Positions 20,145 through 28,145 of a DNA stretch of 64,000 bases are shown here, in pieces. Source of the stretch: Aliiroseovarius marinus (GTDB taxonomy: Bacteria; Pseudomonadota; Alphaproteobacteria; Rhodobacterales; Rhodobacteraceae); the NCBI RefSeq assembly GCF_004360145.1, contig NZ_SAIT01000003.1, positions 186,001 to 250,000 of the forward strand. Direction: 5' to 3'. The position numbers and the translations under genes are program-made. Numbering within the stretch: position 1 is the stretch's first letter; every line of letters begins with the position of its first letter. The notes below the pieces were generated by a model that worked only from the letters and a program-made list of their open reading frames with translations, did not search any database and was not told the DNA's origin.

Positions 20145-21020
20145 ATGGCAATCACTGCTGCACTCGTAAAAGAACTGCGCGAATCCACCGGCGTTGGCAT
20201 GATGGACGCGAAAAAAGCTCTGGTCGAAAACGACGGCGACATGGAAGCCGCTCAGGACTGGCTGCGCACCAAAGGTCTGGCGAAAGCCGCTAAGAAAGCT
20301 GGCCGTACCGCCGCTGAAGGTCTGGTCGCTGTGACCGTTGCTGGTGGCAAAGGCGTCGCTGTCGAGGTGAACTCGGAAACCGACTTTGTTGCGAAAAACG
20401 CTGAATTCCAGGATATGGTATCGGGCATCGCTGCGGCTGCTCTGACCGTTTCTGACGTTGACGGCCTGAACGGCGCTGACATGGGCGGCAAAACCGTTGC
20501 TGACGTGATCACCGACAAGATCGCCACCATCGGCGAAAACATGTCGCTGCGTCGCATGGCATCGGTCGAAGGCGAAAACGTTGTGACCTATGTGCACAAC
20601 GCTGTCACCGACGGCATGGGCAAAATCGGCGTTCTGGTTGCCATGAACGGTGGCGACGAAGCCTTTGGCCGTCAGGTTGCCATGCACATCGCTGCTGCCA
20701 ACCCGCAGGCTCTGAACGAAGCTGCTCTGGATCCGGCGATTGTCGAGAAAGAGCGTCAGGTTCTGACCGATCAGGCTCGTGAAAGCGGCAAGCCCGAGAA
20801 CATCATCGAGAACATGATCAAGGGCCGCATGAAGAAGTTTCTGGCAGAAGTAACTCTGCTGGGCCAAGACTTCGTCATCAACCCGGATCTGACCGTTGAA
20901 GCCGCTGCCAAAGAAGCCGGTGCCGAGATCGTCGGCTACGTGCGCATGGAAGTTGGCGAAGGCATCGAAAAAGAAGAAGTCGACTTCGCTGCTGAAGTTG
21001 CTGCTGCTGTCCAGGGCTAA
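20145..21020 (+). CDS. tsf: Translation elongation factor Ts
   Basis: Nucleotide exchange factor for EF-Tu. 291 residues with the [14 protein letters not shown] motif in the UBA-like N-terminus and the ETDFVAKN core motif, plus a full dimerisation domain. AAGGAG lies before the ATG. It is followed by two hairpins and the accessory region rather than pyrH, the usual next gene in many bacteria. Confidence 0.98.
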   Translation: MAITAALVKELRESTGVGMMDAKKALVENDGDMEAAQDWLRTKGLAKAAKKAGRTAAEGLVAVTVAGGKGVAVEVNSETDFVAKNAEFQDMVSGIAAAALTVSDVDGLNGADMGGKTVADVITDKIATIGENMSLRRMASVEGENVVTYVHNAVTDGMGKIGVLVAMNGGDEAFGRQVAMHIAAANPQALNEAALDPAIVEKERQVLTDQARESGKPENIIENMIKGRMKKFLAEVTLLGQDFVINPDLTVEAAAKEAGAEIVGYVRMEVGEGIEKEEVDFAAEVAAAVQG

Positions 21021-21064
21021 GACCCACAGGGCAGGGCGCTTGCCCGCAACGTGAGAAGAACATG

Positions 21065-21093
21065 AAGGCCGGTCGTTTTGACCGGCCTTTTTT
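21065..21093 (+). terminator. Intrinsic terminator of rpsB-tsf
   Basis: Stem AAGGCCGGTC/GACCGGCCTT (10 bp) with loop GTTTT and a T6 run, 45 bases after the tsf stop. Confidence 0.85.
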
Positions 21094-21137
21094 GTTGGTA
21101 ACTGCACGCAAAGCGCACCAGTCAGGGTGCTAAAAAG

Positions 21138-21168
21138 AAAAAGCGCCGACGAATTGTCAGCGCTTTTT
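21138..21168. terminator. Second, bidirectional hairpin
   Basis: Outer stem AAAAAGCGC/GCGCTTTTT (9 bp) with an inner GAC/GTC pair around GAATT. A and T runs flank both arms, so it could terminate read-through from tsf or, more distantly, the leftward luxR transcript. Confidence 0.65.
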
Positions 21169-21462
21169 GTGCAAGCAGATAAACTGTATCTGAAGTGCTG
21201 GTGCCTTTGGGATCAATATTCCATCGACACCAGCTCCGTTTTCACGGAAGAATGAAACGCGATCTGAAATCACAGTCCGTTCACCCCAAAATGTCCCAAG
21301 GCCAAAGCCACCACTCACGGAACACTAAAATCATGCATGATTCGTGCAGCTATTGGAAGTACGGGAATCCCTACCATTTCTTCCGTTACGTCAACAAAGC
21401 GCCATTCGTTTGGAAAACTGTTTCGTGATAACTGCCTAATCTAACTAATAAAACTTAATAGG

Positions 21463-22209
21463 TTAAGATTTATCAGGGGTGAAGATTTGGTTCAAAAATG
21501 ACATTTTCAGTACCGCTTGTGCGGATGTGTCAACGCCCAACTTGTCCCGCGCAATGCGCAAATGCTTTTCGACCGTGGCGGGTGTAACGCCAAGAATGGT
21601 AGCGATATCCTGATTGGTTTTTCCGTCTCCAACCCACTCAAGAACTTCGCGTTGGCGTTTGGACAGGTCCGAGCGTTCCGTGCTGAGGGGAAGCGAAATA
21701 ATCTTCAGATGCGCCACATTGTTCAGCGCTTCAATCTCTTCCCCATGTTCATCCCAAATGCCATCAACATCTTCTTGGCTCAGCCCACGCCGGGCGGTCA
21801 ACGCAATGACACCTTTCGATCGACGCGAGGTTTCCTGAAAGGACAGGGTATATCCAGCGGTCACGCCCATTCTTTGGTTCAGCTCCATGACCTTGCGGTT
21901 GTTGTCATCCAACCGGTCCATGTTTTGGTGAATCCAAGACCAGCTACAGGCACCTGTATTCTCAGCCGCCCAAAGCAGCATTGGGCTCGATCTGTAGAGC
22001 TCCGGCGCATAATAGTGTTCCATGTATTCTGGATCATGCGACGAGAGTGTCATAACGTCTTCACGCGGCCCGAATGAATTGGCGGTCATGAAGTGGGTGA
22101 CGCCATAGATCAGTCTGTCAAAGCCGAAACTGTCCATTTTCCGACAATGGATTTCCCAAACCTCGGCCATGGATTCACATTGACAGATGCTTTTAATGTA
22201 TTGAAGCAT
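21463..22209 (-). CDS. LuxR-family regulator with an autoinducer-type domain (LuxR solo)
   Basis: A 248-residue transcription factor: N-terminal ligand-binding domain (1-165) and C-terminal LuxR helix-turn-helix (LSKRQREVLEWVGDGKTNQDIATILGV region, shown in pieces: LSKRQREVLEW, TNQDIA, VEKHLRIARDKLG). Aligning by eye to TraR numbering, the pocket positions are Tyr62 (Trp57 in TraR), Tyr66 (Tyr61), Ser75 (Asp70), Pro76 (Pro71) and Trp90 (Trp85). The acidic residue that holds the AHL amide is therefore lost. No luxI gene is in the window. Its ATG shares one base with the aroQ stop (TGATG), so the two are translationally coupled. Confidence 0.88.
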   Translation of the reverse strand: MLQYIKSICQCESMAEVWEIHCRKMDSFGFDRLIYGVTHFMTANSFGPREDVMTLSSHDPEYMEHYYAPELYRSSPMLLWAAENTGACSWSWIHQNMDRLDDNNRKVMELNQRMGVTAGYTLSFQETSRRSKGVIALTARRGLSQEDVDGIWDEHGEEIEALNNVAHLKIISLPLSTERSDLSKRQREVLEWVGDGKTNQDIATILGVTPATVEKHLRIARDKLGVDTSAQAVLKMSFLNQIFTPDKS

Positions 22210-22649
22210 CAGGGTTTTCCGACAATATCAGCAGCTGCATCAATCGCCAATTCATACCCCTTAGCGCCAAATCCACAGATTTGACCAACAGCAACGCGCG
22301 CGATGTACGAGCGATGACGGAATTCTTCGCGGGCATGAATGTTGGACAAGTGAAGCTCGATGGTTGGGACCTCGGCGGCGATAATCGCATCCATCAGGGC
22401 AATGGATGTGTGCGTATAGGCGCCGGCATTCAGAATGATGGCATCGTGGACACCACGAGCTTCCTGAATTTTCGTCACCAGCGTACCTTCGTCGTTCGAC
22501 TGCTCGCAAACACATGAGAAACCAAGCTTTTCTGCGTAGGCGATGCTCGACGCTTCGATATCCTCAAGACGCAGGGACCCATAAATCTCGGGCTGGCGGA
22601 CGCCCAGCATATTCAAATTTGGGCCGTTTAGAATAAGCAGTGAACTCAT
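22209..22649 (-). CDS. aroQ: Type II 3-dehydroquinate dehydratase
   Basis: Converts 3-dehydroquinate to 3-dehydroshikimate in the shikimate pathway or in quinate breakdown, as a dodecamer. 146 residues with LNGPNLNMLGVRQPEIYG (active-site loop Arg and Tyr), NAGAYTHTSIAL, and HLSNIHAREEFRHRS (catalytic His/Arg). The start at 22649 is preceded by AAGGAAGACGAC. An upstream open extension is AT-rich and non-conserved. It is placed first in an operon with a LuxR solo rather than with aroB/aroK (42.6-44.3 kb) or the DAHP synthase gene (54.1 kb), which suggests a regulated or specialised copy. Confidence 0.95.
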   Translation of the reverse strand: MSSLLILNGPNLNMLGVRQPEIYGSLRLEDIEASSIAYAEKLGFSCVCEQSNDEGTLVTKIQEARGVHDAIILNAGAYTHTSIALMDAIIAAEVPTIELHLSNIHAREEFRHRSYIARVAVGQICGFGAKGYELAIDAAADIVGKP

Positions 22650-23052
22650 GTCGTCTTCCTTGTGCGAACACTGTTTTATCAGCATTATTTCGGACATTGT
22701 CGAGAGAATTGAGGAAACGAAACAATCGGTTTTAGGATAGTCGCTGGATTGCAATATTAACATAATATGGATTATGCGCATTAATGCGTATCCGATCTGA
22801 GTAATACCATGGGCGTGCTATTGTGTTCAAACGCTACCCTCACAATGGATACCAAGCCCCTGATTTGTTTAGTTACCGCCGAAAACTGTGTTCAACACAG
22901 GCATATGGTCCAAGTCGAGCTGTCGACGCCGGAAGTATCCAAGCGTTGCACAATCCGGTACTCCGAAATGCGCTAAGAACTACGAGCGATCGTGGATGCA
23001 TCGGCAGAACGCGACCCCTACCCCAGAAAACTCGGCCCAAAATCGTGTTTCG
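22650..23052. other. Non-coding stretch between aroQ and the MFS gene
   Basis: About 400 bases. The aroQ-proximal half is AT-rich and contains the palindrome at 22774-22791. The half nearer the MFS gene has short open frames (up to 77 codons) without ribosome sites or recognisable motifs. It could be decayed coding sequence; nothing is supportable as a gene. Confidence 0.5.
22774..22791. promoter_or_regulatory. 18-bp imperfect palindrome upstream of aroQ-luxR
   Basis: Two 9-base arms, ATGCGCATT and AATGCGTAT, with 8 of 9 complementary positions and no spacer. It lies 125 bases before the aroQ start in AT-rich DNA. Size and symmetry suit a LuxR-family dimer site, but the sequence is not a canonical lux box. 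Confidence 0.4.
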
Positions 23053-24237
23053 CTAAGCAATGCTTTTATCGGTGTGACGCCCAGAGATCCCGCGCAGTAG
23101 CGCCATAGTGGCTTCGATCGCGGCCAGTACTGCTACCAGCGCCAGCAGCACGGTTGATCCAAGTTCAACAATTACCCAGCCGGCGATCAATGGGAACCCG
23201 AATATCCCGATAAAATAGGTCAGCGCGAAAAATTGGAGCGTTTGCGGAAGAATGTCTGGATTTGCATCATTGGCCGCCATCGCTGCCAAGATCGGATAGC
23301 TGACCCCGTACCCGATCCCAAACAGGAACGCGACCATCAGATAAACTGTCTGGCTGTCGCTAAGCCCGAGGAACAGCAAGACGGATCCGAACATCACGTA
23401 TTGTAGCATGGCGATGGTCAGATATGGATGACGCCCGCCCTTGTACCGTGCAAGCACAATGCGGAACAGGATAACGGTGACTGTGTAAGCTAAGAAATAG
23501 TTGGCGTAATCCAACCCGCGTTCGTCTGCGAAAACGGTTTGGAAGTTATTCATGCCGGCGAAAACGGACGCCCCTATACAAACCATGATCACAGGCAAAC
23601 GCGCGCGTGAGCGTAGGATTGCGAGAACCACATTGGGCGAAAGTGATGAGCGTGTTTCTTGTCCCATGTCGCGCGTATGACGGCGTACGGCCTTGGACAA
23701 AACCCCAAACAATCCGCCCGAAATCAGGCATAGGGTGGCCGTTACAAAGAAGGCGTCCTGCACCCCCAGGCCCGCCCGTTCCATCATGGACGCCATCACC
23801 GGAGACAGACCAAACCCCGCCATCACAGCGACAGAAAGCATGGCGAAATATCTAACACGCGCGTCTGATTCTACCAGCCGCGTCAACACAATGGGTGGCA
23901 GCGCATAGGTCAGCCCCCAGCCTGCCCCAAGGGCCAGGCTGGCATAGACAAGCAGACCGCCGACGCGTGTGGAAAACCCGTAAGACGCCAGGGCTGTCGC
24001 GATCAGAACTCCGGCCAAAGACAGCGTTTGCATTCGGCCCAAGCGATCTGACAGATGCCCAGCGAAATACACCGCGATGATCGTGGCGATTGCCGTGATG
24101 AACAGCATGGCCCCAACCACTTTCTCATTTGCCCCGAAGGTTTCAAATAGGCGCGGAAGCATGAATGTCAGGCCATAGACACCCGCCTGAAGGAAATTCG
24201 CAAGGAAGAACAAAGTGAATAGTGTCAGGCGGTTCAT
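23053..24237 (-). CDS. Major facilitator superfamily transporter
   Basis: A 394-residue inner-membrane protein with 12 predicted helices in two six-helix bundles. The MFS loop 2-3 motif is visible as GHLSDRLGRMQTLSLAG, and a long cytoplasmic loop with RRHTRDMGQETRSS lies in the middle. Closest in style to drug/metabolite proton antiporters of the DHA or YfcJ type, but the substrate is unknown. It diverges from a MocR-type regulator gene with 128 bases between, and a TTGG/CCAA inverted repeat lies in that gap, so control by that regulator is likely. Confidence 0.85.
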   Translation of the reverse strand: MNRLTLFTLFFLANFLQAGVYGLTFMLPRLFETFGANEKVVGAMLFITAIATIIAVYFAGHLSDRLGRMQTLSLAGVLIATALASYGFSTRVGGLLVYASLALGAGWGLTYALPPIVLTRLVESDARVRYFAMLSVAVMAGFGLSPVMASMMERAGLGVQDAFFVTATLCLISGGLFGVLSKAVRRHTRDMGQETRSSLSPNVVLAILRSRARLPVIMVCIGASVFAGMNNFQTVFADERGLDYANYFLAYTVTVILFRIVLARYKGGRHPYLTIAMLQYVMFGSVLLFLGLSDSQTVYLMVAFLFGIGYGVSYPILAAMAANDANPDILPQTLQFFALTYFIGIFGFPLIAGWVIVELGSTVLLALVAVLAAIEATMALLRGISGRHTDKSIA

Positions 24238-24316
24238 TCGGCGTCCATTTCAGGGTCAGGCGATCTGCGGATCAAAGCCGCGTGGTTTCATGTGTGTGAT
24301 TGCCGGATTGCCACAG

Positions 24317-24342
24317 TATTGGTTCATTATTAATGTCCAATA
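24317..24342. promoter_or_regulatory. Inverted repeat TATTGG-N14-CCAATA between MFS and mocR-type genes
   Basis: Perfect 6-base arms at 24317-24322 and 24337-24342 around an AT-rich centre (ATTATTAAT). It is 24 bases before the regulator start and about 80 before the MFS start, a good place for one operator to serve both directions. Confidence 0.45.
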
Positions 24343-24365
24343 GATGAAATTATGAGCATACCAAA

Positions 24366-25796
24366 ATGACACAGCTACCTTGGCTTGCCCTGTCGATCGA
24401 GCGCGGCTCGAAGACACCTATTTTCGAACAGATTAGCACAGCGATCCGTACGCAAGTGGTCTCGGGCGATTTGACGGCTGGGACAAAGATGCCCCCTACC
24501 CGCGCATTCGCCACCGAGCTTGGCGTTTCCCGCTCGACCGTCGTCACAGCCTATGAACAGCTTGTCGCCGAAGGCTATCTGCGCAGTCTCAGAGGTTCTG
24601 GATACACGGTTTGTGCCTTGGGGGAAGTCGAATTGTCACGGACCGCGCCCTACGATGGCGTAACATCCGAACCCGTCGATATACGCGCTCCGGTTCCGTT
24701 TGAAACTGGCATGCCAGATATGCGTTTGTTTCCATATCGCCAGTGGGCAAAGGCCGTGGCGCGTATATGTCGAACAAATCCACAGGCGATGTTGGTCGGC
24801 GGGGACGCATTCGGGAATTTCGAGCTGCGCAAATCAATTGCCGCGCATCTTTCAGAGTGGCGCGGGATCGATGCCTCGGCGCATCAGATCATGGTGACGG
24901 CTGGGTCGATGGACGCTCTAGAGATCTGCATGCGCAGTGTCGCCAGCACGGGCGATGTGATCGGTGTCGAGGATCCCGGCTATCCCCCATTGCATCATTT
25001 TGCGCAGGCACAGGGGTTGGTGCCGCATTATCTGAAAATCGACGATGACGGCGCGACATTGCCGTCCAGCACCACCCTTCCCGATCTGGTCGTCCTGACC
25101 CCCTCCCATCAATACCCGCTGGGCGGTGCGATGACGCCCAATCGACGGCTTGAATTCATTAACTGGGCCAACGCGCATGGTGCCTGGATCATCGAAGATG
25201 ATTATGACAGCGAGTTTCGCTATGCGGGACGGCCGATCCCTGCCCTTGCGGGTTTCGATCAACTTAGCCGCACGATCTATGTGGGAAGCTTTTCCAAGAT
25301 CTTCTCGAACGCTCTGCGTTTGGGCTATGTCGTCGTCCCCGAGGCGCTGATCGACCGTTTCCAAGATACAGTGAAGCGTTTTGGCCAAAAGGCGAGCTAT
25401 ATGCCCCAGCAAGCGCTGGCCGAGTTCATGTCCTTGGGCGAGTTCTATCGCCATCTGCGCCGTGTTCGCAGATCCTATGGCGATCGCCGCAAGTTGTTAT
25501 TGGATCGGTTGGAGCGCGAGTTTTCACAGTTTGGGTTCTTCAAGGACCATCAAGCGGGCATGCAAATCGTGTTTCACCTGAACCCGGGATTTCGGGATGA
25601 AGACATCGCCAGCTTAGCACGGCAGAGAGGTCTTATCATACGTCCGCTCACGTCTATGTTCGCCAGAGATAGCGGAGCAAATGGGCTGATGCTTGGCTTC
25701 TGCGCTTACACCGAAGACGAGCTGCCCCCGGCGATTGATGTCCTGAAGGTCTGCTTCGAAGAACTCGCGGCGGGGCGTTCACAAGGCGGCCACTAG
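24366..25796 (+). CDS. MocR-family regulator (GntR domain fused to aminotransferase-like domain)
   Basis: 476 residues. The N-terminal winged-helix domain of GntR type (about 15-80: IFEQISTAIRTQVVSGDL, PPTRAFATELGVSRSTVV read in pieces) is joined to a fold-type I aminotransferase-like domain. The PLP-binding Lys is in YVGSFSKIFS, and ITAGS-like and DDYDSEFRY motifs are also present. Such proteins sense PLP-linked amines or amino acids (PdxR, GabR, TauR), but which ligand is unclear here. Divergent from the MFS gene. Its stop overlaps the stop of the ACP gene by 4 bases tail to tail. Confidence 0.92.
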   Translation: MTQLPWLALSIERGSKTPIFEQISTAIRTQVVSGDLTAGTKMPPTRAFATELGVSRSTVVTAYEQLVAEGYLRSLRGSGYTVCALGEVELSRTAPYDGVTSEPVDIRAPVPFETGMPDMRLFPYRQWAKAVARICRTNPQAMLVGGDAFGNFELRKSIAAHLSEWRGIDASAHQIMVTAGSMDALEICMRSVASTGDVIGVEDPGYPPLHHFAQAQGLVPHYLKIDDDGATLPSSTTLPDLVVLTPSHQYPLGGAMTPNRRLEFINWANAHGAWIIEDDYDSEFRYAGRPIPALAGFDQLSRTIYVGSFSKIFSNALRLGYVVVPEALIDRFQDTVKRFGQKASYMPQQALAEFMSLGEFYRHLRRVRRSYGDRRKLLLDRLEREFSQFGFFKDHQAGMQIVFHLNPGFRDEDIASLARQRGLIIRPLTSMFARDSGANGLMLGFCAYTEDELPPAIDVLKVCFEELAAGRSQGGH

Positions 25797-26047
25797 GCTG
25801 CGATTTTACTGTCGATATGCGCCTGAAGGGCGTTCAGCATTGCGTGATTTTGGAAGTCGTCTTCGTTCAGTTCGATATCAAACGCCTCTTCCAGATGCAT
25901 CATGAACTCGAACTGCACCAGACTGTCTGCGTTTACTTCCAGAAGGTTTACATCGCCCTCTCCAAGCAGCTTCGGGGCCAGCAATGGATCGTCCAGTGCG
26001 CCTGTCGCTTGATGCAGGGCTTCAATAATTCTCTGACGTGTGGTCAT
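25793..26047 (-). CDS. Acyl carrier protein, dedicated
   Basis: An 84-residue acidic four-helix carrier protein. The phosphopantetheine site is Ser42 in VNADSLVQFEFMMHLEEAF, followed by helix III acidic residues. It differs from housekeeping AcpP (which has the canonical DSLDTVELVM), so it is a specialised carrier. Its ATG overlaps the P450-like stop (TGATG), making it the last gene of a three-gene operon. Role inferred: to hold an acyl or aminoacyl intermediate for the two upstream enzymes. No adenylation or ketosynthase gene is present in the window to load it. Confidence 0.88.
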   Translation of the reverse strand: MTTRQRIIEALHQATGALDDPLLAPKLLGEGDVNLLEVNADSLVQFEFMMHLEEAFDIELNEDDFQNHAMLNALQAHIDSKIAA

Positions 26048-27033
26048 CAGGAAATCTCCAATAAAACGGTGTCCGGAATGCGGAAAAGCGTGTCCTGCTT
26101 TTCATCGATTTGCGTGATTACGGCCTTTCGGTCAATCCCTGACACGACATGTGTAACGGCCTGCCAGTATTGCATGGACACTGGCCCGCCCAAACAGACA
26201 TGACGCCCGAGCCCAAAAATAAGCTTCCGGTCCGCATCTGGGCTTGGCGCGTCAAAGATGTTCAGCATGACACTGACGTCATGCCCCTTGGGAATACTCT
26301 GTTCGGCAAAGCTGACATCGTCACGCGCGGTCCGACGAATAAAGGGGACACCGGTGTGTGAAAACAGGTCGGGAAAGGGCATCTGCGCGAACGTCTTGCC
26401 GGGATGATCCATGATCATCTGCAACATGCTAAGCGCAGCGGACCCCATGGTGGAGTCATGCCCCATTGCCACAAGGGTTTTCTTAAACTGAATTTCGCGT
26501 GGCGAAGCGTCTGGAAACTGCGCCCGCAACGCGTCGTCCAAATCTTTCAACTGCTTTTCCAGCCTGCGCCGTTGCCGGATGCCAATTCCATCCGTCAGGA
26601 CCAACGACAATTCGCTGATGTCCAGTTTAGAGATGTCTACCCCGATGAGGTTGGTGAACAGAATGTCGACACTTGGCTTGATGACATCTTGCATCAGCTC
26701 GACCGGTCCGGTCTGGCCGAGACGGTCAAACTTGGATACCGCTTTCCGCAGGACCGTCCCGCGCTCTTTGCTGGTTTGGGCGATCATCTTGGCGATCTCG
26801 GCGCGTGTCTGCGCATGCGCCTCGCCCTCTTGAAAGACCGGAAGGTGGTCCAGCAACTCGGCGATCTGCGAGAAGTCGAGTTTGAGGTGCTCGGCAAGCC
26901 GGCGATAGTTCTCGGCGCCATTGTCCGAGGCAACCAACGCCGGGCAGCGCAACACCTCGCGTGATCCATCGACATGAATGTCTTTTCGAAAGGCTTTTTC
27001 CCGCGCCGGGGCGAAATAGTCTTCGATGCTCAT
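26047..27033 (-). CDS. Reduced cytochrome P450-like protein lacking the ExxR motif
   Basis: 328 residues, against roughly 400 for bacterial P450s. Present: a BC-region His73/Arg77 (EAHAQTR), an I-helix MGHDST at 190-195 resembling AGHETT, the RRTARDDV strand (233-240) and the heme-thiolate loop FGLGRHVCLGG with Cys280. Missing by alignment: the K-helix ExxR (the place reads FPDLFS, 220-225) and the meander, since only about 20 residues separate the following IPKG strand from the heme loop. The ATG at 27033 overlaps the stop of the hydrolase gene (ATGA). It probably binds heme; monooxygenase, peroxygenase or non-catalytic roles are all open. Confidence 0.8.
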   Translation of the reverse strand: MSIEDYFAPAREKAFRKDIHVDGSREVLRCPALVASDNGAENYRRLAEHLKLDFSQIAELLDHLPVFQEGEAHAQTRAEIAKMIAQTSKERGTVLRKAVSKFDRLGQTGPVELMQDVIKPSVDILFTNLIGVDISKLDISELSLVLTDGIGIRQRRRLEKQLKDLDDALRAQFPDASPREIQFKKTLVAMGHDSTMGSAALSMLQMIMDHPGKTFAQMPFPDLFSHTGVPFIRRTARDDVSFAEQSIPKGHDVSVMLNIFDAPSPDADRKLIFGLGRHVCLGGPVSMQYWQAVTHVVSGIDRKAVITQIDEKQDTLFRIPDTVLLEIS

Positions 27034-28049
27034 TTGCCGTCCCCCTTTGGACCGTCGCATTTGTACACGTATCCGCCCTGCGGTCGAGCAGACCAATTGG
27101 GCTGATCTGCCATTGACGCTGGGAAATCCTCGGCCAGCAGGCCCGGAAGGAACGCATCCAGATACCCGCGCGCCCAAAGTGGCCCCAGAACGGCATGTTC
27201 CATGACGGGCAGCACTTCAACAACCGCGCCACCTGTCAGTTCAGCCGCGGTCAAGCAGGCGTTCCTATAGCGCGGACTTTCGTTGGAATAGACAAACGTG
27301 AACTCTGGATGGTCAGCCCCCAAACAGGCACAGATGGGGTCAAAAGCCGGGACCGCACGCACCTGATTTCGGAGGATCCGCAAGGTATCATCTGGAAACG
27401 ATCCCCCGAAAGAGATTGCCTTGTCCGCACCCGCCATCAAGGCAAGGCGGACCGCAGGAAAGCCACCCCCGCTTGTGCCGAGTGTGATGAGCTTCCGATA
27501 GCGTTTCTTCGTGCGGAATTCCTGAATATATTCTGCGACAGAGTTTAGGCTGTCGAGTTGTTCAGAAACACCTTTACGGTAGTGGTTCCGATGAGGATCG
27601 TTCAGAACAAGAATGTCAAATTGCCTGTCGTCAATGCGTTGAAGAAACGCAGGCACCGGCATGCCCGGCCGCCGCGCATATCCGGCACAGACGACCAGAA
27701 GGCTTTTTTCATTGAAGCGTCCAGGGCCTTGATACAGCGTTCCACCTTGCGCGAGCTTGCGGCGTACAAACCGTAGCACCCGCGATCCGGTCGCGATCTC
27801 ATGCGCTGCTGGCTGTTTCAAAACGCGTTCATACAGCGTCGGGGACTGTTTACGCAGCGCGGTCAGGGCCGCAAGATACTCGCGCGGGGCAACCCAGTTC
27901 TCGAGCGCGTTCAAAGAAAGCTTGATCTTGTTGTCTGATGCCTCAGCAAGCGCCGGATCAATCAGCCCTGCGGCGCGCCCTCGGCCGGTAAGTCTTCTGG
28001 CCGCCCGTCGAAGCGTTGAAATAAGCGAAGAGCCGGCATGGTGGGGCAT
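27030..28049 (-). CDS. Alpha/beta-hydrolase-like protein, first gene of P450/ACP operon
   Basis: 339 residues. After an N-terminal helical part of about 120 residues comes a core with KSLLVVCAGYARRPGMP, a nucleophile elbow GTSGGGFPAV (G-x-S-x-G) and a late His in VMEHAVLGPL. Together these fit a serine hydrolase or thioesterase/acyltransferase. I start at ATG 28049: an open frame reaches a TTG at 28163, but that part has poor third-position GC, no ribosome site, and contains a 7+7 inverted repeat that looks like an operator. Coupled by ATGA to the P450-like gene. Could release or transfer the product carried by the ACP (inference). Confidence 0.68.
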   Translation of the reverse strand: MPHHAGSSLISTLRRAARRLTGRGRAAGLIDPALAEASDNKIKLSLNALENWVAPREYLAALTALRKQSPTLYERVLKQPAAHEIATGSRVLRFVRRKLAQGGTLYQGPGRFNEKSLLVVCAGYARRPGMPVPAFLQRIDDRQFDILVLNDPHRNHYRKGVSEQLDSLNSVAEYIQEFRTKKRYRKLITLGTSGGGFPAVRLALMAGADKAISFGGSFPDDTLRILRNQVRAVPAFDPICACLGADHPEFTFVYSNESPRYRNACLTAAELTGGAVVEVLPVMEHAVLGPLWARGYLDAFLPGLLAEDFPASMADQPNWSARPQGGYVYKCDGPKGDGK

Positions 28050-28145
28050 ATATCGGGCAAGCACCTGAATGACGAAATTCTGTGTCGCGGTTGTACCGGA
28101 ATGGCCTGCAGTAAGCAATCGCGCAAGCCTTTGAAAACAGGCTAA

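Larger units (their letters stand above)
21021..21462. other. Gene-free spacer at the tsf/accessory boundary
   Basis: 442 bases holding the two terminators above and, from about 21180, sequence visibly less GC-rich than its surroundings. A 77-codon open frame at 21195-21428 has no ribosome site and no recognisable composition, so I do not call it. No direct repeats or tRNA remnant marking an insertion site were seen. Confidence 0.6.

Noticed and set aside
18160-20151. Very long open frame running from psuK leftward through the antisense of rpsB
   Set aside because: It is in phase with real psuK only up to 19047. The rest is antisense to rpsB, whose strong codon bias avoids stops on the other strand.
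19863-21107. 414-codon frame antisense to rpsB/tsf
   Set aside because: Same codon-bias effect. Composition is low-complexity and tsf on the + strand is certain.
21195-21428. 77-codon frame in the spacer after tsf
   Set aside because: No ribosome site, no recognisable composition or motif.
22823-23056. 77-codon frame before the MFS gene
   Set aside because: No ribosome site, basic/polar random-looking product; runs into the MFS gene end.
21463-28049. Search for a luxI-type synthase beside the LuxR gene
   Set aside because: No product in this stretch has the AHL-synthase fold or residues; the LuxR is treated as a solo.
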